Source: Luzula sylvatica (Eukaryota; Streptophyta; Magnoliopsida; Poales; Juncaceae). From it: a stretch of DNA of 64,000 bases. Position numbers and translations under genes: made by a program. Below the pieces are notes generated by a model. The model was given only the letters and a program-made list of their open reading frames with translations, had not been told where the DNA came from and did no database searches. Positions 27,601 through 40,792 of the stretch are shown here, in pieces (position 1 is the first letter of the stretch; the number at the start of each line of letters is the position of its first letter). Where the stretch lies: assembly GCA_946800325.1 (NCBI GenBank), contig OX326956.1:12441167-12505166 (forward strand), read 5' to 3'.

Positions 27601-30100
27601 TGATATTTGTGAGTGTTAGTCTTCAATTACGGAGTATTTTGAGTACGACATGAGAATAGAGTATTTTGTTTGTGTTACACTTCAATTTTAACATTTATAA
27701 AAAAAATATCTTAATTGAATTATTTGAAGGTGTTAGACTTCTGTTTTTGCATTTATATGAAGTTTTTGAAAATATTGAAATTTGTGTGTGTTAAGTCATC
27801 AATTACGGAGTATTTTGAGCACGGAATAAAATTGAGTATCTTGCTTGTGTTACACTTCAATTCTAACATTTTTAAAAAAAAAATCACAATTTTATTTTTA
27901 AAAGGTATTAGACTTATGTTTTTGCATTTTTACGAATTCTTTGAAAAAATTAAAATTTGTGTGCGTTAGTCTTCAATTACGGAGTATTTTTAGTGCGACA
28001 TGAAAATGAGTATTTTGCTTGTGTTACACTTTAATTTTAGTATTTTTTTTAAAACATGTCCTTACTTTATTTTTTGAAGGTGTTAAACTTCTCTCTTTGC
28101 ATTTTTAAGAAATTTTCGAAAAAAATGAAATTTTTGTTTGTTAGTCTTCAATTACGGAGTATCTTAAGTACGACATGAAAATTGAGTACTTTGCTTGTGT
28201 TACACTTGAATTTTAACATTTATTAAAATAAATCTTGATTCAATTATTTGAAGGTGTTAGACATCAGTTTTTGAATTTTTGAGAAATTTTTAAAAATTTG
28301 AAATTTGTGTGTGTTAGTCTTCAATTACGGAGTATTTTGAGTACAACGTGAGAACAGAGTTTTTTGGTAGTGTTACACTTCAATTTTAACATTTATAAAA
28401 ATAAATCTTTATTGAATTATTTGAAAGTGTTAGACTTCAGTTTTTGCAATTTTATGAAATTTTTGAAAAATTTGAAATTTGTGTGTGTTAGTCTTCTATT
28501 ACGGAGTCTTTTGAGTACGACATGAGAATAGAGTATTTTGCTTGTGTTACACTTCAATTTTAACATTTATAAAAAAAATATCTTAATTGAATTATTTGAA
28601 AGTGTTAGACTTCTGTTTTTTCATTTATATGAAGTTTTTGAAAATATTGAAATTTGTGTGTGTTAAGTCATCAATTGCGGAGTATTTTGAGCACGGAATA
28701 AAATTGAGTATTTTTCTTGTATTACACTTCAATTCTAACATTTTTTTTTGAAAAAATCACAATTTTTTTTTAAAAGGTGTTAGACTTATTTTTTTGCATT
28801 TTCACGAATGTTTTGAAAAAATTGAAATTTGTGTGTGTTAGTCTTCAATTACGGTGTATTTTTAGTGCGACATGAAAATGAGTATTTTGCTTGTGTTACA
28901 CTTCAATTTTAGCATTTTTTTTAAAACATATCCTAAATTTATTTTTTGAAAGTGTCAAACTTCTCTTTTTGCATTTCTACGAAAGTTTGGAAAAAAAATT
29001 AAATTTGTGTGTGTTAGTCTTCAATTACGGAGTATTTTAAGTACGACATGAAAATTGAGTATTTTGCTTGTGTTACACTTCAATTTTAACATTTATTAAA
29101 ATAAATTTTAATTGAATTATTTGAAGGTGTTAGACTTCTGTTTTTGCATTTTTATGAAGGTTTTCAAAATATTGAAATTTGTGTGTGTTAAGTCATAAAT
29201 TGTGGACTATTTTGAGCACGTAATAAAATTAAGTATTTTGCTTGTGTTACACTTCAATTCTAACATTTTTTTAAAAAAAATCACAAAATTTTTTTTAAAA
29301 GGTGTTAGACTTATTTTTTTGTATTTTCACGAATGTTTTGAAAAAATTGAAATTTGTGTGTGTTAGTCTTCAATTACGGAGTATTATTAGTGAGACGTGA
29401 AAATGAGTATTTTGCTTGTGTTACACTTCAATTTTGACATTTATAAAAAAAAATATCTTAATTGAATTATTTGAAGGTTTGGAAAAAATATCTTAATTGA
29501 GTATTTTGCTTGTGTCAAACTTCTCTTTTTGCATTTCTACGAAAGTTTGGAAAAAAAATTAAATTTGTGTGTGTTAGTCTTCAATTACGGAGTATTTTAA
29601 GTACGACATGAAAATTGAGTATTTTGCTTGTGTTACACTTCAATTTTAACATTTATTAAAATAAATCTTAACTGAATTAATTGAAGGTGTTATACTTCAG
29701 TTTTTGTATTTTTAAGGAATTTTTGAAAAATTTGAATTTGTGTGTGTTAGTCTTCAATTACGGAGTATTTGGAGTACGACATTAGAATAGAGTATTTTTC
29801 TTGTGTTACACTTCAATTTTAACATTTATAAAAAAAAATCTTAATTGAATTATTTGAAGGTGTTACACTTCTGTTTTTGCATTTATATGAAGTTTTTGAA
29901 AATAAATCTTAATGGCATTATTTGAAGGTGTTAGACTTCAGTTTTTGCATTTTTAAGAAATTTTTGAAAATTTTGAAATTTGTGTGTGTTTGTCTTCAAT
30001 TACGGAGTATTTTGAGTGCGACATGAAAATGAGGATTTTGATTGTCTTACACTTCAATTTTAGTATTTTTTAAAACATATCATAATTTTATTTTTTGAAG
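6623..30100. repeat. Satellite array, tetrameric HOR grading into variable HOR
   Basis: Same satellite family as the left block. Up to about 22.4 kb the type-C mark recurs mostly every 697-700 bp (for example 18366, 19063, 19763, and 20988, 21685, 22381), with occasional three-monomer steps (about 525 bp). From 22.4 to 29.2 kb steps become 1048, 1229, 699, 871, 869, 698, 872 and 525 bp. These equal 6, 7, 4, 5, 5, 4, 5 and 3 monomers. Local scrambles break the register at 8,000-8,110 and 29,430-29,520, and a partial-monomer deletion lies near 15,020. A type-C subvariant with GAGTACTTTGCTATTG is confined to the first 10 kb. No gene was found in this stretch; the open frames are repeat by-products. 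Confidence 0.95.
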
Positions 30101-33100
30101 TTGTTAAACTTCTCTTTTTGCATTTCTAAGAAATTTTGGAAACAAATTGAAATTTATGTGTGTTGGTCTTCAATTATGGAGTATTTTGAGTACCACATGA
30201 AAAATGAGTATTTTGCTCTTGTTACACTTCAATTTGAACATTTATTAAAAAAATATCTTAATTGAATTATTTGAAGGCGTGTTAGACTTCAGTTTTTGCA
30301 TTTTTTAGAAATTTTTGAAAAATTTGAAATTTGTGTGTGTTAGTCTTCAATTACGGAGTATTTTGAGTATGACACGAAAATTCAGTATTTTGCTTCTGTT
30401 ACACTTCAATTCTAACATATTTTTAAAAAATATTTTAAATTAATTATTTGAAGGTGTTAGACTTCCGTTTTTGTATATTTTTATGAAATTTTTTAAAAAA
30501 TTGAAATTTGTTTGTGTTAGTCTTCAATTACGGAGTATTTTGAGTTCGGCTTGAAATTCAGTATTTTGCTTGTGTTACACTTCAATTTTATCATTGTTTT
30601 AAAACATATCATAATTTATTTTTTGAAGGTGTTAAACTTCTGTTTTTGCATTTTTGCGAAATTTTTATAAAAAGTGAAATTTGTGTGTCTTAGTCTTCTA
30701 TTATGGTGTATTTTGAGTATGGAATAAAAATTGTGTATTTTACTTGTGATACACATCAATTTTAACATTTTTTAAAAAAAATATCATAATTTTATTTTTT
30801 GAAGGTGTTTTGACTTCTGTTTTTGCATTTTTACGAAATTTTTGAAAAAAATTAAATTTGTGTGTGTTAGTCTTCAATTACGGAATATTTTGAGTACGGA
30901 ATACAAATTGTATATTTTGTTTGTGTTACACCAATTTTAACATATTTTTTAAAAAAAATAGCAAAATTCAATTTTTTGAAGGTGTTAGACTTCAGTTTTT
31001 GCATTTTTAAGAAATTTTGGAAAAAAAAATGAAATTTGTGTGGGTTAGTCTTCATTTACGGAGTATTTTGAGTATGACATGAAAATTGAGTATTTTGCGT
31101 GTGTTACACTTCAATTTTAACATTTATTAAAACAATATGTTAATTGAATTATTTGAAGGTGTTAGACTTCCGTTTTTGCATTTTTAAGATATTTTTGAAA
31201 AAATTGAAATTTGTTTGTGTTTGTCTTCAATTATGGAGTATTTTGAGTACCACTTGATATGGAGTATTTTGCTTGTGTTACACTTTAATTTTATCTTTGT
31301 TTTAAAACTTATCATAATTTATTTTTTGAAGATGTTAAACTTCTGTATTTGCATTTTTACGATATTTTTGAAAAAAGAGAAATTTGTGTGTCTTAGTCTT
31401 CTATTATGGTGTATTTTGAGTACGGAATAAAAATTGTGCATTTTGCTTGTGTTACACTTCAATTTTAACATAATTTTAAAAAATATCTTAATTGAATTTT
31501 TTGAAGTTGTTGGACTTCTGTTTTTTGCATTTTTAAGAAATTTTGGAAATAAAATGAAATGTATGTGTGTTAGTCTTCAATTAAGGAGTATTTTGAGTAC
31601 GACATGAAAAATGAGTATTTTGCTCTTGTTACACTTCAATTTGAGCATTTATTAAAAAAATATCTTAATTGAACTATTTGAAGGTGTTAGACTTCAGTTT
31701 TTGCATTTTTAAGAAATTTTTGAAAATTTTGAAATTTGTGTGTGTTAGTCTTCAATTACGGAGTATTTTGCTTGTGTTACACTTCAATTTTAGCATATTT
31801 TTAAAAATAATTTAAAATGAATTATTTGAAGGTGTTAGACTTCCGTTTTTGCATTTTTAAGAAAATTTTGAACAAATTAAAATTTGTTTGTGTTAGTCTT
31901 CAATTACGGAGTATTTTGAGTATGGCTTGAAATTCAGTATTTTGCTTGTGTTACACTTCAATTTTATCATTGTTTTAAAACATATCATACTTTATTTTTT
32001 GAAGGTGTTAAACTTCTGTTTTTGCATTTTAACGAAATTTTTATAAAAAGTGAAATTTGTGTGTCTTAGTCTTCTATTATGGTGTATTTTGAGTATGGAA
32101 TAAAAATTGTGTGTTTTGCTTGTGTTACACATCAATTTTAACATTTTTTTAAAAAAATATCATAATTTTATTTTTTGAAGGTATGACTTCTATTTTTACA
32201 TTTTTACGAAATTTTTGAAAAAATTGAAATTTGTGTGTTAGTCTTCAATTACGGAATATTTTGAGTACGGAATACAAATTGTGTATTTTGCTTGTGTTAC
32301 ACTTCAATTTTCACATATTTTAAAAAAAATAGGTTAATTCTATTTTTTGAAGGTGTTACTTCAGTTTTTGCATTTTTAAGAAATTTTGGAAAAAAAATGA
32401 AATTTGTGTGGGTTAGTCTTCATTTACGGAGTATTTTGAGTATGACATGAAAATTGAGTATTTTGCTTGTGTTACACTTCAATTTTAACATTTATTAAAA
32501 CAATATGTTAATTGAATTATTGGAAGGTGTTAGACTTTCGTTTTTGCATTTTTAATAAATTTTTGAAAAAATTGAAATTTGTTTGTGTTTGTCTTCAATT
32601 ACGGAGTATTTTGAGTACCACTTGAAATTGAGTATTTTGCTTATGTTACACTTTAGTTTTATCATTGTTTTAAAACATATCATAATTTATTTTTTGAAGG
32701 TGTTAAACTTCAGTATTTGCATTTTTAAGAAATTTTTGAAAAAAGTGAAATTTGTGTGTCTTAGTCTTCTATTATGGTGTATTTTGAGTACGTACGGAAT
32801 AAAAATTGTGCATTTTGCTTGTGTTACACTTCAATTTTAACATAATTTTAAAAAATATCTTAATAGAATTTTTTGAAGGTGTTGGACTTCTGTTTTTGGA
32901 TTTTTAAGAAATTTTGGAAATAAAATGAAATTTGTGTGTGTTAGTCTTCAATTCTGTAGTATTTTGAGTACGACATGAAAAATGAGTATTTTGCTCTTTT
33001 TACCCTTCAATTTGAACATTTATTAAAAAAATATCTTAATTGAATTATTCGAAGGTGTTAGACTTCAGTTTATGCATTTTTAAGAAATTTTTGAGAAATT

Positions 33101-34585
33101 TGAAATTTGTGTGTGTTAGTCTTCAATTACGGAGTATTTTGAGTATGACGTGAAAATTGAGTATTTTCCTTGTGTTACACATCAATTTTCAAATATTTTA
33201 ATAAAATATTTTAATCAATTTTTTGAAGGTGTTAGACTTAAGTTTTAGCATTTTTAAGACATTTTAGAAAAAATCGAAATTTGTGTGTGTTAGTTTTCAA
33301 TTACGGAGTATTTTGAGTACGACATGAAAATTGAGTATTTTGCTTGTGTTACACTTCAATTTCAACATATTTGAAAAATATCATGATTGAATTTTTTGAA
33401 GATGATAGACTTTTGTTTTTGCATTTTTATGATGTTTTTGAAAAAATTGAAATTTTTGTGTGTTAGTCTTCAATTACGGTGTACTTTGAGTACGACATGA
33501 AAATTGCGTATTTTTATTGTGTTACACTTCGATTTTAACATATTTTAAAAATATCATAATTGAATTTTTATTTTAAGGTGTTAGAATCCTGTTTTTGCAT
33601 TTTTATGAAATTTTTGAAAAAATTGAAATTTGTATGTGTTAAGTCTTCAATAGCGGAGTATTTTGAGTACGGAATAAAAATTGAGTATTTTGCTTGTGTT
33701 ACACTTCAATTTTAACATTTTAAAAAAATATATCATAATTTTATTTTTTGAAGGTGTTCGACTTCAGTTTTTGCATTTTTACGAAATTTTTGAAAAAATT
33801 GAAATTTGTGCGTGTTAGTCTTAAATTACGGAGTATTTTGAGTGCGACATGAAATTGAGTATTTTTCTTGTGTTGCACTTCAATTTTAGTTTTTTTTTTA
33901 AAACATATCATAATTTTATTTTTTTCAAGCTGTTAAACTTCTTTTTTTGCATTTTTAAAAAAATTTGGAAAAAAAATTAAATTTGTGTTTGTTAGTCTTC
34001 AATTACGGAGTATTTTGAGTACGACATGAAAATTGAGTATTTTGCTTGTGTTACACTTCAATTTTAATATTTATTAAAAAAACATCTTAATTGAATTATT
34101 TGAAGGTGTTAGACTTCAGTTTTTGCATTTTTAAAATTTTTTTGAAAAATTTGACATTTGTGTGTGTTAGTCTTCAGTTACGGAGTATTTTCAGTACGAC
34201 ATGAAAATTGAGTATTTTGCTTGTGTTACACTTCAATTTTAACATATTTTTATAAAATATTATAATTCAATTTTTTGAAAGTGTTAGACTTCAGCTTTTG
34301 CTTTTTTAAGACAATTTTGAAAAAATTGAAATTTGTGTGTGTTAGTCTTCAATTAAGGAGTATTTTTAGTACGACATGAAAATTGAGTATTTTTCTTGTG
34401 TTACACTTCAATTTTAACATTTTTCAAAAATATCATAATTGAATTTATGGATGGTGTTAGACTTCTGTTTTTGAAATTTTATGAAATTTTTGAAAAAATT
34501 GAAATTTGCGTGTGTTAAGTCGTCAATTGCGGAGTATTTTCAGTTCGGAATAAAATTGAGTATTTTTTCTTGTGTTACACTTCAA
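30100..34585. repeat. Diverged satellite with about 1.37 kb period
   Basis: The same GTGTTACACTTCAATTTTA monomer family continues, but the A-B-C-D order is lost and monomers are more diverged and slightly shorter. A longer repeat can be followed. GGCTTGAAATTCAG at about 30,548 recurs near 31,924, and TAGTCTTCTATTATGGTG at 30,691 recurs at 32,067. The odd GCTCTTGTTACAC-type segment appears near 30,215, 31,622 and, diverged, at 32,993. The offset is 1,370-1,407 bp, about eight monomers. From about 33,200 a different, longer unit starts. No gene seen. Confidence 0.85.
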
Positions 34586-35008
34586 CGGCTTCTTGGAAAA
34601 ACCCTGAAATGAATGGATTTCGTTCGCTTGAGAATCTGCGGTGTCTGGGAAGAAAGTCAGTTCCGGGGCATAATGGCATACCTAAACCGTCCCAACTTTG
34701 AAGTGGTAGGTATGTTTTTGGATTTCTCTGCTGGTATTGCTTTTCGGTCCAAGTCTGAAAAGCGGTGATATTTTGTTTTGATTCGAATTCTTTTTTGGTT
34801 TGCCCTTTTCTAGCTCATCCCTTACTTCCTCCATGAGGCTTGGAGATTGATGAGAATGCCACCTCCTTTCTTCAGTGAACTTCCGAATTAGAGGTTTGCC
34901 TATGCTCTATAACTGGCTTCTTGGAGAAAGAATGGAATCGGCTTTGAATCCAGAAAAGTGGAAGTCTAATTGTCAATTGCCACCCGATCGAGGAGAGCTA
35001 GAAAGAGA
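34586..35008. other. Non-satellite island, copy 1 (origin unknown)
   Basis: A 423 bp block of much higher GC than the satellite. It starts CGGCTTCTTGGAAAAACCC and ends GAGCTAGAAAGAGA. The satellite reads straight across it (...ACACTTCAA | TTTTAACAT...), so the insertion lost no host bases and made no obvious target duplication. No long open frame or terminal inverted repeat is visible. The base composition and wording resemble plant mitochondrial non-coding DNA, so a nuclear mitochondrial insertion is my leading guess, not a demonstrated fact. The host junction is A-T and the reverse strand begins TC, as in Helitrons, but the CTRR end is missing. A second copy lies 2,342 bp downstream. Confidence 0.7.
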
Positions 35009-36927
35009 TTTTAACATTTTTTAAAAATAATATCTTAATTTTATTTTTTGAAGGTGGTAGAGTTCTGTTTTTGCACTTTTACGAAATTTTGGAAAAAATT
35101 AAAATTTGTGTGTGTTAGTCTTCAATTATGGAGTATTTTGAGTGCGACATGAAAATGAGTATTTTGCTTGTGTTACACTTCAATTTTAGTATTTTTTGAA
35201 AACATATCATAATTTTATTTTTTTAAGCTCTTAAACTTCTCTTTTGGCATTTTTAATAAATTTTCGAAAAAAAAATGAAATTTGTGTGTGTTAGTCTTCA
35301 ATTACGGAGTACTTTTAGTACGACATGAAAATTGAGTATTTTGCTTGTGTTACACTTCAATTTGAACATATTTTAAAAAAAAAATTTAAACAAATTTTTA
35401 AAGGTGTTAGACTTCAGTTTTTGGATTTTCAACAAATTTTTGAAAAAATTGAAATTTGTGTGTTAGTCTTCAATTACGGAGTAATTTGAGTACGGAATCA
35501 AAATTGATTATTTTCCTTTTGTTACAGTTCAATTTTAACATATTATTATAAATTATTTTAATCAATTTTTTGAAGGTGTTAGACTTATGTTTTAGCATTT
35601 TTAAGACATTTTTGAAAAAACCAAAATTTGTGCGTGTTAGTTTTCAATTACGTAGTATTTTGAGTACGACATGAAAATTGAGTATTTTGCTTGTGTTACA
35701 CTTCAATTTTAATATATTTTAAAAACATCATTATTGAATTTTTTTGAAGGTGATAGACTTTTGTTTTTGCATTTTTATGATGTTTTTGAAAAAATTGAAC
35801 TTTGTGTGTGTTAGTCTTCAATTACGTTGTACTTTGAGTACGACATGAAAATTGAGTATTTTTATTGTGTTACACTTCAATTTTAACATATTTTAAAAAT
35901 ATCCTAATTGAATTTTTTAAGGTGTTAGACTCCTGTTTTTGCATTTTTATGAAATTTTTGAAAAAATTGAAATTTGTATGTGTTAAGTCTTCAATTGCGG
36001 AGTATTTTAAGTACGGAATAAAAATTGAGCATTTTGCTTGTGTTACACTTCAATTTTAACATTTTTAAAAAATATGTCATAATTTTATTTTTTGAAGGTG
36101 TTAGACTTCAGTTTTAGTATTTTTACGAAATTTTTGAAAGAATTAAAATTTGTGCGTGTTAGTCTTCAATTACGGAGTATTTGGAGTGCGACATGAAATT
36201 GAGTATTTTTCTCGTGTTGCACTTCAATTTTAGTTTTTTTTTAAAACATATCATAATTTTATTTGTTTGAAGCTGTTAAACTTCTTTTTTTGCATTTTTA
36301 AAAAAATTTGGAAAAAAAATGAAATTTGTGTGTGTTAGTCTTCAATTACGGAGTATTTTGAGTACGACATGAAAATTGAGTATTTTGCTTGTGTTACACT
36401 TAATTTTTAATATTTATTAAACAAATATCTTAATTGAATTATTTGAAGGTGTTAGACTTCAGTTTTTGCATTTTTAAAATTTTTTTGAAAAATTTAACAT
36501 TTGTGTGTGTTAGTATTCAGTTACGGAGTATTTTGAGTACGACATGAAAATTTAGTATTTTGCTTGAGTTACACTTCAATTTTAACATATTTTTACAAAA
36601 TAGTTTAATTCAATTTTTCGAAAGTGTTAGACTTCAGTTTTTGCTTTTTTAAGACAATTTTGAAAAAATTGAAATTTGTGTGTGTCAGTCTTCAATTAAG
36701 GAGTATTTTGAGTACGAAAAAAAAATTGAGTATTTTGCTTGTGTTACACTTCAATTTCAACATATTTCAAAAATATCATAATTGAATTTATGGATGGTGT
36801 TAGACTTCTGTTTTTGAAATTTTATGAAGTTTTTGAAAAAATTGAAATTTGCGTGTGTTAAGTCGTCAATTGCGGAGTATTTTCAGTACGGAATAAAATT
36901 GAGTATTTTGCTTTTGTTACACTTCAA
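35009..36927. repeat. Diverged satellite between the two islands
   Basis: Same satellite family, part of a 2.34 kb higher-order unit. Marker TGATAGACTT at 33,403 recurs at 35,751 (offset 2,348), and the island recurs with offset 2,342. Monomers here keep the GTGTTACACTTCAATTTTAACA core but differ from those of the tetrameric zone by many substitutions and small indels. No gene seen. Confidence 0.88.
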
Positions 36928-37349
36928 CGGCTTCTTTGAAAAACCCTGAAATTAATGGATTTCGTTCCCTTGAGAGTCTGGGGTATCTGGAAAGAAAGTT
37001 AGTTCCGGGGCATAATGGCATACCTAAACCGTCCCAACTTTGAAGTGGTAGGTATGTTTGTGGATTTCTCTGCTGGTATTGCTTTTCGGTCCAAGTCTGA
37101 AAGCGGTGATATTTTGTTTTGATTCGAATTCTTTTTTGGTTTGCCCTTTTCTAGCTCATCCCTTGCTTCCTCCTTGAGGCTTGGAGATTGATGAGAATGC
37201 CACCTCCTTTCTTTGGTGAACTTCCGAATTAGAGGTTTGCCAATGCTCTATAACTGGCTTCTCGGAGAAAGAATGGAATCGGCTTTGAATCCAGGAAAGT
37301 GGAAGTCTGGTTGCCAATTACCACCCGACCGAGGAGAGCTAGAAAGAGA
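36928..37349. other. Non-satellite island, copy 2
   Basis: A 422 bp copy of the island at 34,586, colinear over its full length with scattered substitutions and a 1 bp indel. It has the same satellite junctions (CTTCAA before, TTTTAACAT after). Because flanking satellite on both sides is also shared, it was duplicated with the 2.34 kb unit rather than inserted twice. It is therefore a marker of satellite amplification after the insertion. Confidence 0.75.
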
Positions 37350-40300
37350 TTTTAACATGTTTTAAAAATAATATCTTAATTTTATTTTTTGAAGGTGTTA
37401 GCCATCTGTTTTTTTATTTTTACGAAATTTGTGTGTGTTAGTCTTCAATTACGGAGTATTTTGAGTGCGGCATGAAAATGATTATTTTGCTTGTGTTACA
37501 CTTCGATTTTAGTATTTTTTTAAAACATATCATTATTTTATTTTTTGAAGCTCTTAAACTTCTCTTTTGGCATTTTTAATAAATTTTGGAAAAAAAATGA
37601 AATTTGTGTGTGTTAGTCTTCAATTACGGAGTATTTTTAGTACGACATGAAAATTGAGTATTTTGCTTGTGTTACACTTTAATTTTAACATATTTTTAAA
37701 AACTATTTTAAATGAATTTTCAAAGGTGTTAGACTTCAGTTTTTGCATTTTTAACAAATTTGTGTGTGTTAGTCTTAAATTACGGAGTTAATTGAGTACG
37801 GAATGAAAATTGAGTATTTTGCTTGTGTCACATTTCAATTTTAACATATTTTTGCAAAATATTTTAATTCAATTTTTTGAAGGTGTTAGACTTCAGTTTT
37901 TGCATTTTTTAAGACATTTATGAAAAAATTGAAATTTTTGTGTGTTAGTCTTCAATTACGGAGCAATTTGCTTGTGTTACACTTCAATTTTGACATATTT
38001 TATAAATATCATAATTGAATTTTTTGAAGGTGTTAGACTTCTGTTTTTGGATTTTAATGATGTTTTTGAAAAAATTGAAATTTGTGTGTGTTAAGTCTTC
38101 AATTGTGGAGTATTTTTAGTACGGAATAAAATTAAGTATTTTGCTTGTGTTACACTTCAATTTTACCATTTTTTAAAATATCATAATTTTATTTTTTGAA
38201 GGTGTTAGACTTCTGTTTTTGCATTTTTTCGAAATTTTTGAAAAAAATGAAATTTGTGAGTGTTAGTCTTCAATTACGGAGTATTTCGAGTGCGACATGA
38301 AAATGAGTATTTTGCTTGTGTTACACTTCAATTTTAGTATTTTTTTAAAACATATCATAATTTTATTTTTTGAAGATGTTAAACTTCTCTTTTTGCATTT
38401 TTAAGAATTTTTGGAAAAAAATGAAATTTGTGTGTGTTAGTCTTCAATTACAGAGTATTTTGAGTACGACATGGAAATTGAGTATTTTGCTTGTGTGATA
38501 CTTCAATTTTAACATTTATTAAAAATATATCGTAATTGAATTATTTGAAGGAGTTAGACTTAAGTTTTAGCATTTTTAATAAATTTTTGAAAAATTTGAA
38601 ATTTGTGTGAGTTAGTCTTCAATTACGGAGTATTTTGAGTACGACATGAAAATTGTGTATTTTGCTTGTGTTACACTTTAATTTTAACATATTTTTAAAA
38701 ACTATTTTAATTGAATTTTCAACGGTGTTAGACTTCAGTTTTTGCATTTTTGACAAATTTTTGAATAAATTGAAATTTGTGTGTGTTAGTCTTCAATTAC
38801 GGAGTAAATTGAGTACGGAAAGAAAATTGAGTATTTTGCTTGTGTTACACTTCAGTTTTAACATATTTTAATTCAATTTTTTGAAGGTGTTAGACTTCAA
38901 TTTGTGCATTTTTAAGAATTTTTTGAAAAAAATTGAAATTTGTGTGTGTGAGTCTTAAATTACGGAGTATTTTGCTTGTGTTACACTTCAATTTTAACAT
39001 ATTTTTTAAAAATATCTTAATTGAATTTTTTGAAGGTGTTAGACTTCTGTTTTTACATTTTGAAGAAACTTTTTAAAAAATTGAAATTTATGTGTGTTAG
39101 TTTTCAATTACGGAGTAATTTGAGTATGGAATAAAAATTGAGTATTTTGCTTGAGTTACACTTCAATTTTCAAATATTTTTAAAAAATATCTTCATTCAA
39201 TTTTTTGAAGGTGTTAGACTTCGGTTTTTGCATTTTTGAGAAATTTTTGAAAAAATTAAAATTTCTGTCCGTTAGTCTTCAATTATGGTGTGTTTTGAAT
39301 ATGACATGAAAATTGTGTATTTTGCCTGTGTTATACTTCAATTTTAAAATTTATTAAAAAAATACCTTCATTGAATTTTTTGACGGTTTTAGTCTTCAGT
39401 TTTTGCATTTTTAAGAAATTTTTGAAAAATTTGAAATTTGTGTGTGTTAGTCTTCAATTACGGAGTGTTTTGAGTAGGACATGAAAATTGAGTATTTTGC
39501 TTGTGTTACACTTCAATTTTAACTTAAAAAATATCATAATTGAATTTTTGGAAGGTGTTAGACTACAGTTTTTGAATTTTTAAGAAATTTTGGAAAAAAA
39601 TTGAAATTGGAGTGTGTTATTGTTCAATTACGGAGTATTTTGAGTACGACATGAAAAATGAGTATTTTTCTTGTGTTGTACTTCAATTTTAACATTTATT
39701 AAAAAAATATCTTAATTGAATTTTTTTAAGGTGTTAGACTTCAGTTTTTGCATTTTGAAGACATTTTTGAAAAAATTGAAATTGTGTGTGTTGGTCTTCA
39801 ATTACGGAGTATTTTGAGTGCGACATGAAAATTGAGTATTTTGGTCGTGTTACACTTCAATTTTAGTATTTTTTTAAAACTTATCATAATTTTATTTTTT
39901 GAAGCTGTTAAACTTCTCTTTTTTCATTTTTACGAAATTTTTTAAAAAATTAAAATTTCTGTGTGTTAGTCTTCAATTACGGAGTATTTTGAGGACGGAA
40001 TACAAATTGAGTATTTTGCTTGTGTTACACTTAAATTTTAACATTTATTAAAAAAATATCTTAATTGAATTATTTGAAGGTGTTGGACTTCAGCTTTTGC
40101 ATTTTTAAGAAATTTTGGAAAAAAAAATGAAATTTGTGTGTGTTAGTCTTCAATTACAGGGCATTTGGAGTACGGCGTGAAAATTGATTATTTTTGTTGT
40201 GTTAAACTTCAATTTTAACATTTATTAAAAAAAATATCTTAATTGAATTTTTTTGAAGGTGTTAAGACTTCAGTTTTTGCATTTTTAAGATTTATTTGAA

Positions 40301-40792
40301 AAAATTGAAATTTGTGTGTTAGTCTTCAATTACGGAGTAATTTGAGTACGGCTCGAAATTGAGTATTTTGCTTGTGTTACACTTCAATTTTAAGATATTT
40401 TTAAAAAACATCTTAATTGAATTTTTTGAAGGTGTTAGAATTCAACTTTTGCATTTTTAAGAAATTTTTAAAAAAATTAAAATTTGTGTCTGTTAGTCTT
40501 CAATTATGGAGTATTTTGAATATGACATTAAAATTGAGTATTTTGCTTGTGTTATACTTCAATTTTAACATTTAAAAAAATATATCTTAATAGAATTTTT
40601 TGACGGTGTTAGTCTTCAGTTTTTGCATTTTTACGGAATGTATGAAAAAATTAAAATTTGTGTGTGTTAGTCTTCAATTACAGAGTAGTTTGAGTACAAC
40701 CTGAAAACTGAGTATTTTGCTTGTGTTACACTTCAATTTAATATTTTTTATAAAAATATCACAATTTTATTTTTTGAAGGTGTTAGACTTCT
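37350..40792. repeat. Diverged satellite, right end of the array
   Basis: Last part of the satellite. The beginning still follows the 2.34 kb unit (CTTTTGGCATTTTTAATAAA occurs near 35,240 and 37,567). After about 38 kb monomers are a mixture with no period I can follow, with truncations such as a shortened monomer near 37,960-37,990. The final recognisable satellite box is GGTGTTAGACTTCTA, ending at about 40,792. Ordinary unique sequence follows. No gene seen. Confidence 0.85.

Noticed and set aside
34586..35008. Helitron insertion
   Set aside because: The A-T host junction and a 5' TC on the reverse strand fit, but the other end lacks CTRR and a 3' hairpin. It was left as an island of unknown origin.
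1142..38871. Dozens of 60-95 aa open frames on both strands (many starting MNYLKVLDF in translation)
   Set aside because: They recur at the satellite period, follow the type-C monomer, vary with every indel, and often rely on non-ATG starts. They are products of the repeat, not a gene family.
1..40792. CRISPR-like or phage-type repeat array
   Set aside because: There are no short identical repeats separated by unique spacers. The whole monomer is repeated, and the context is a plant nuclear genome.
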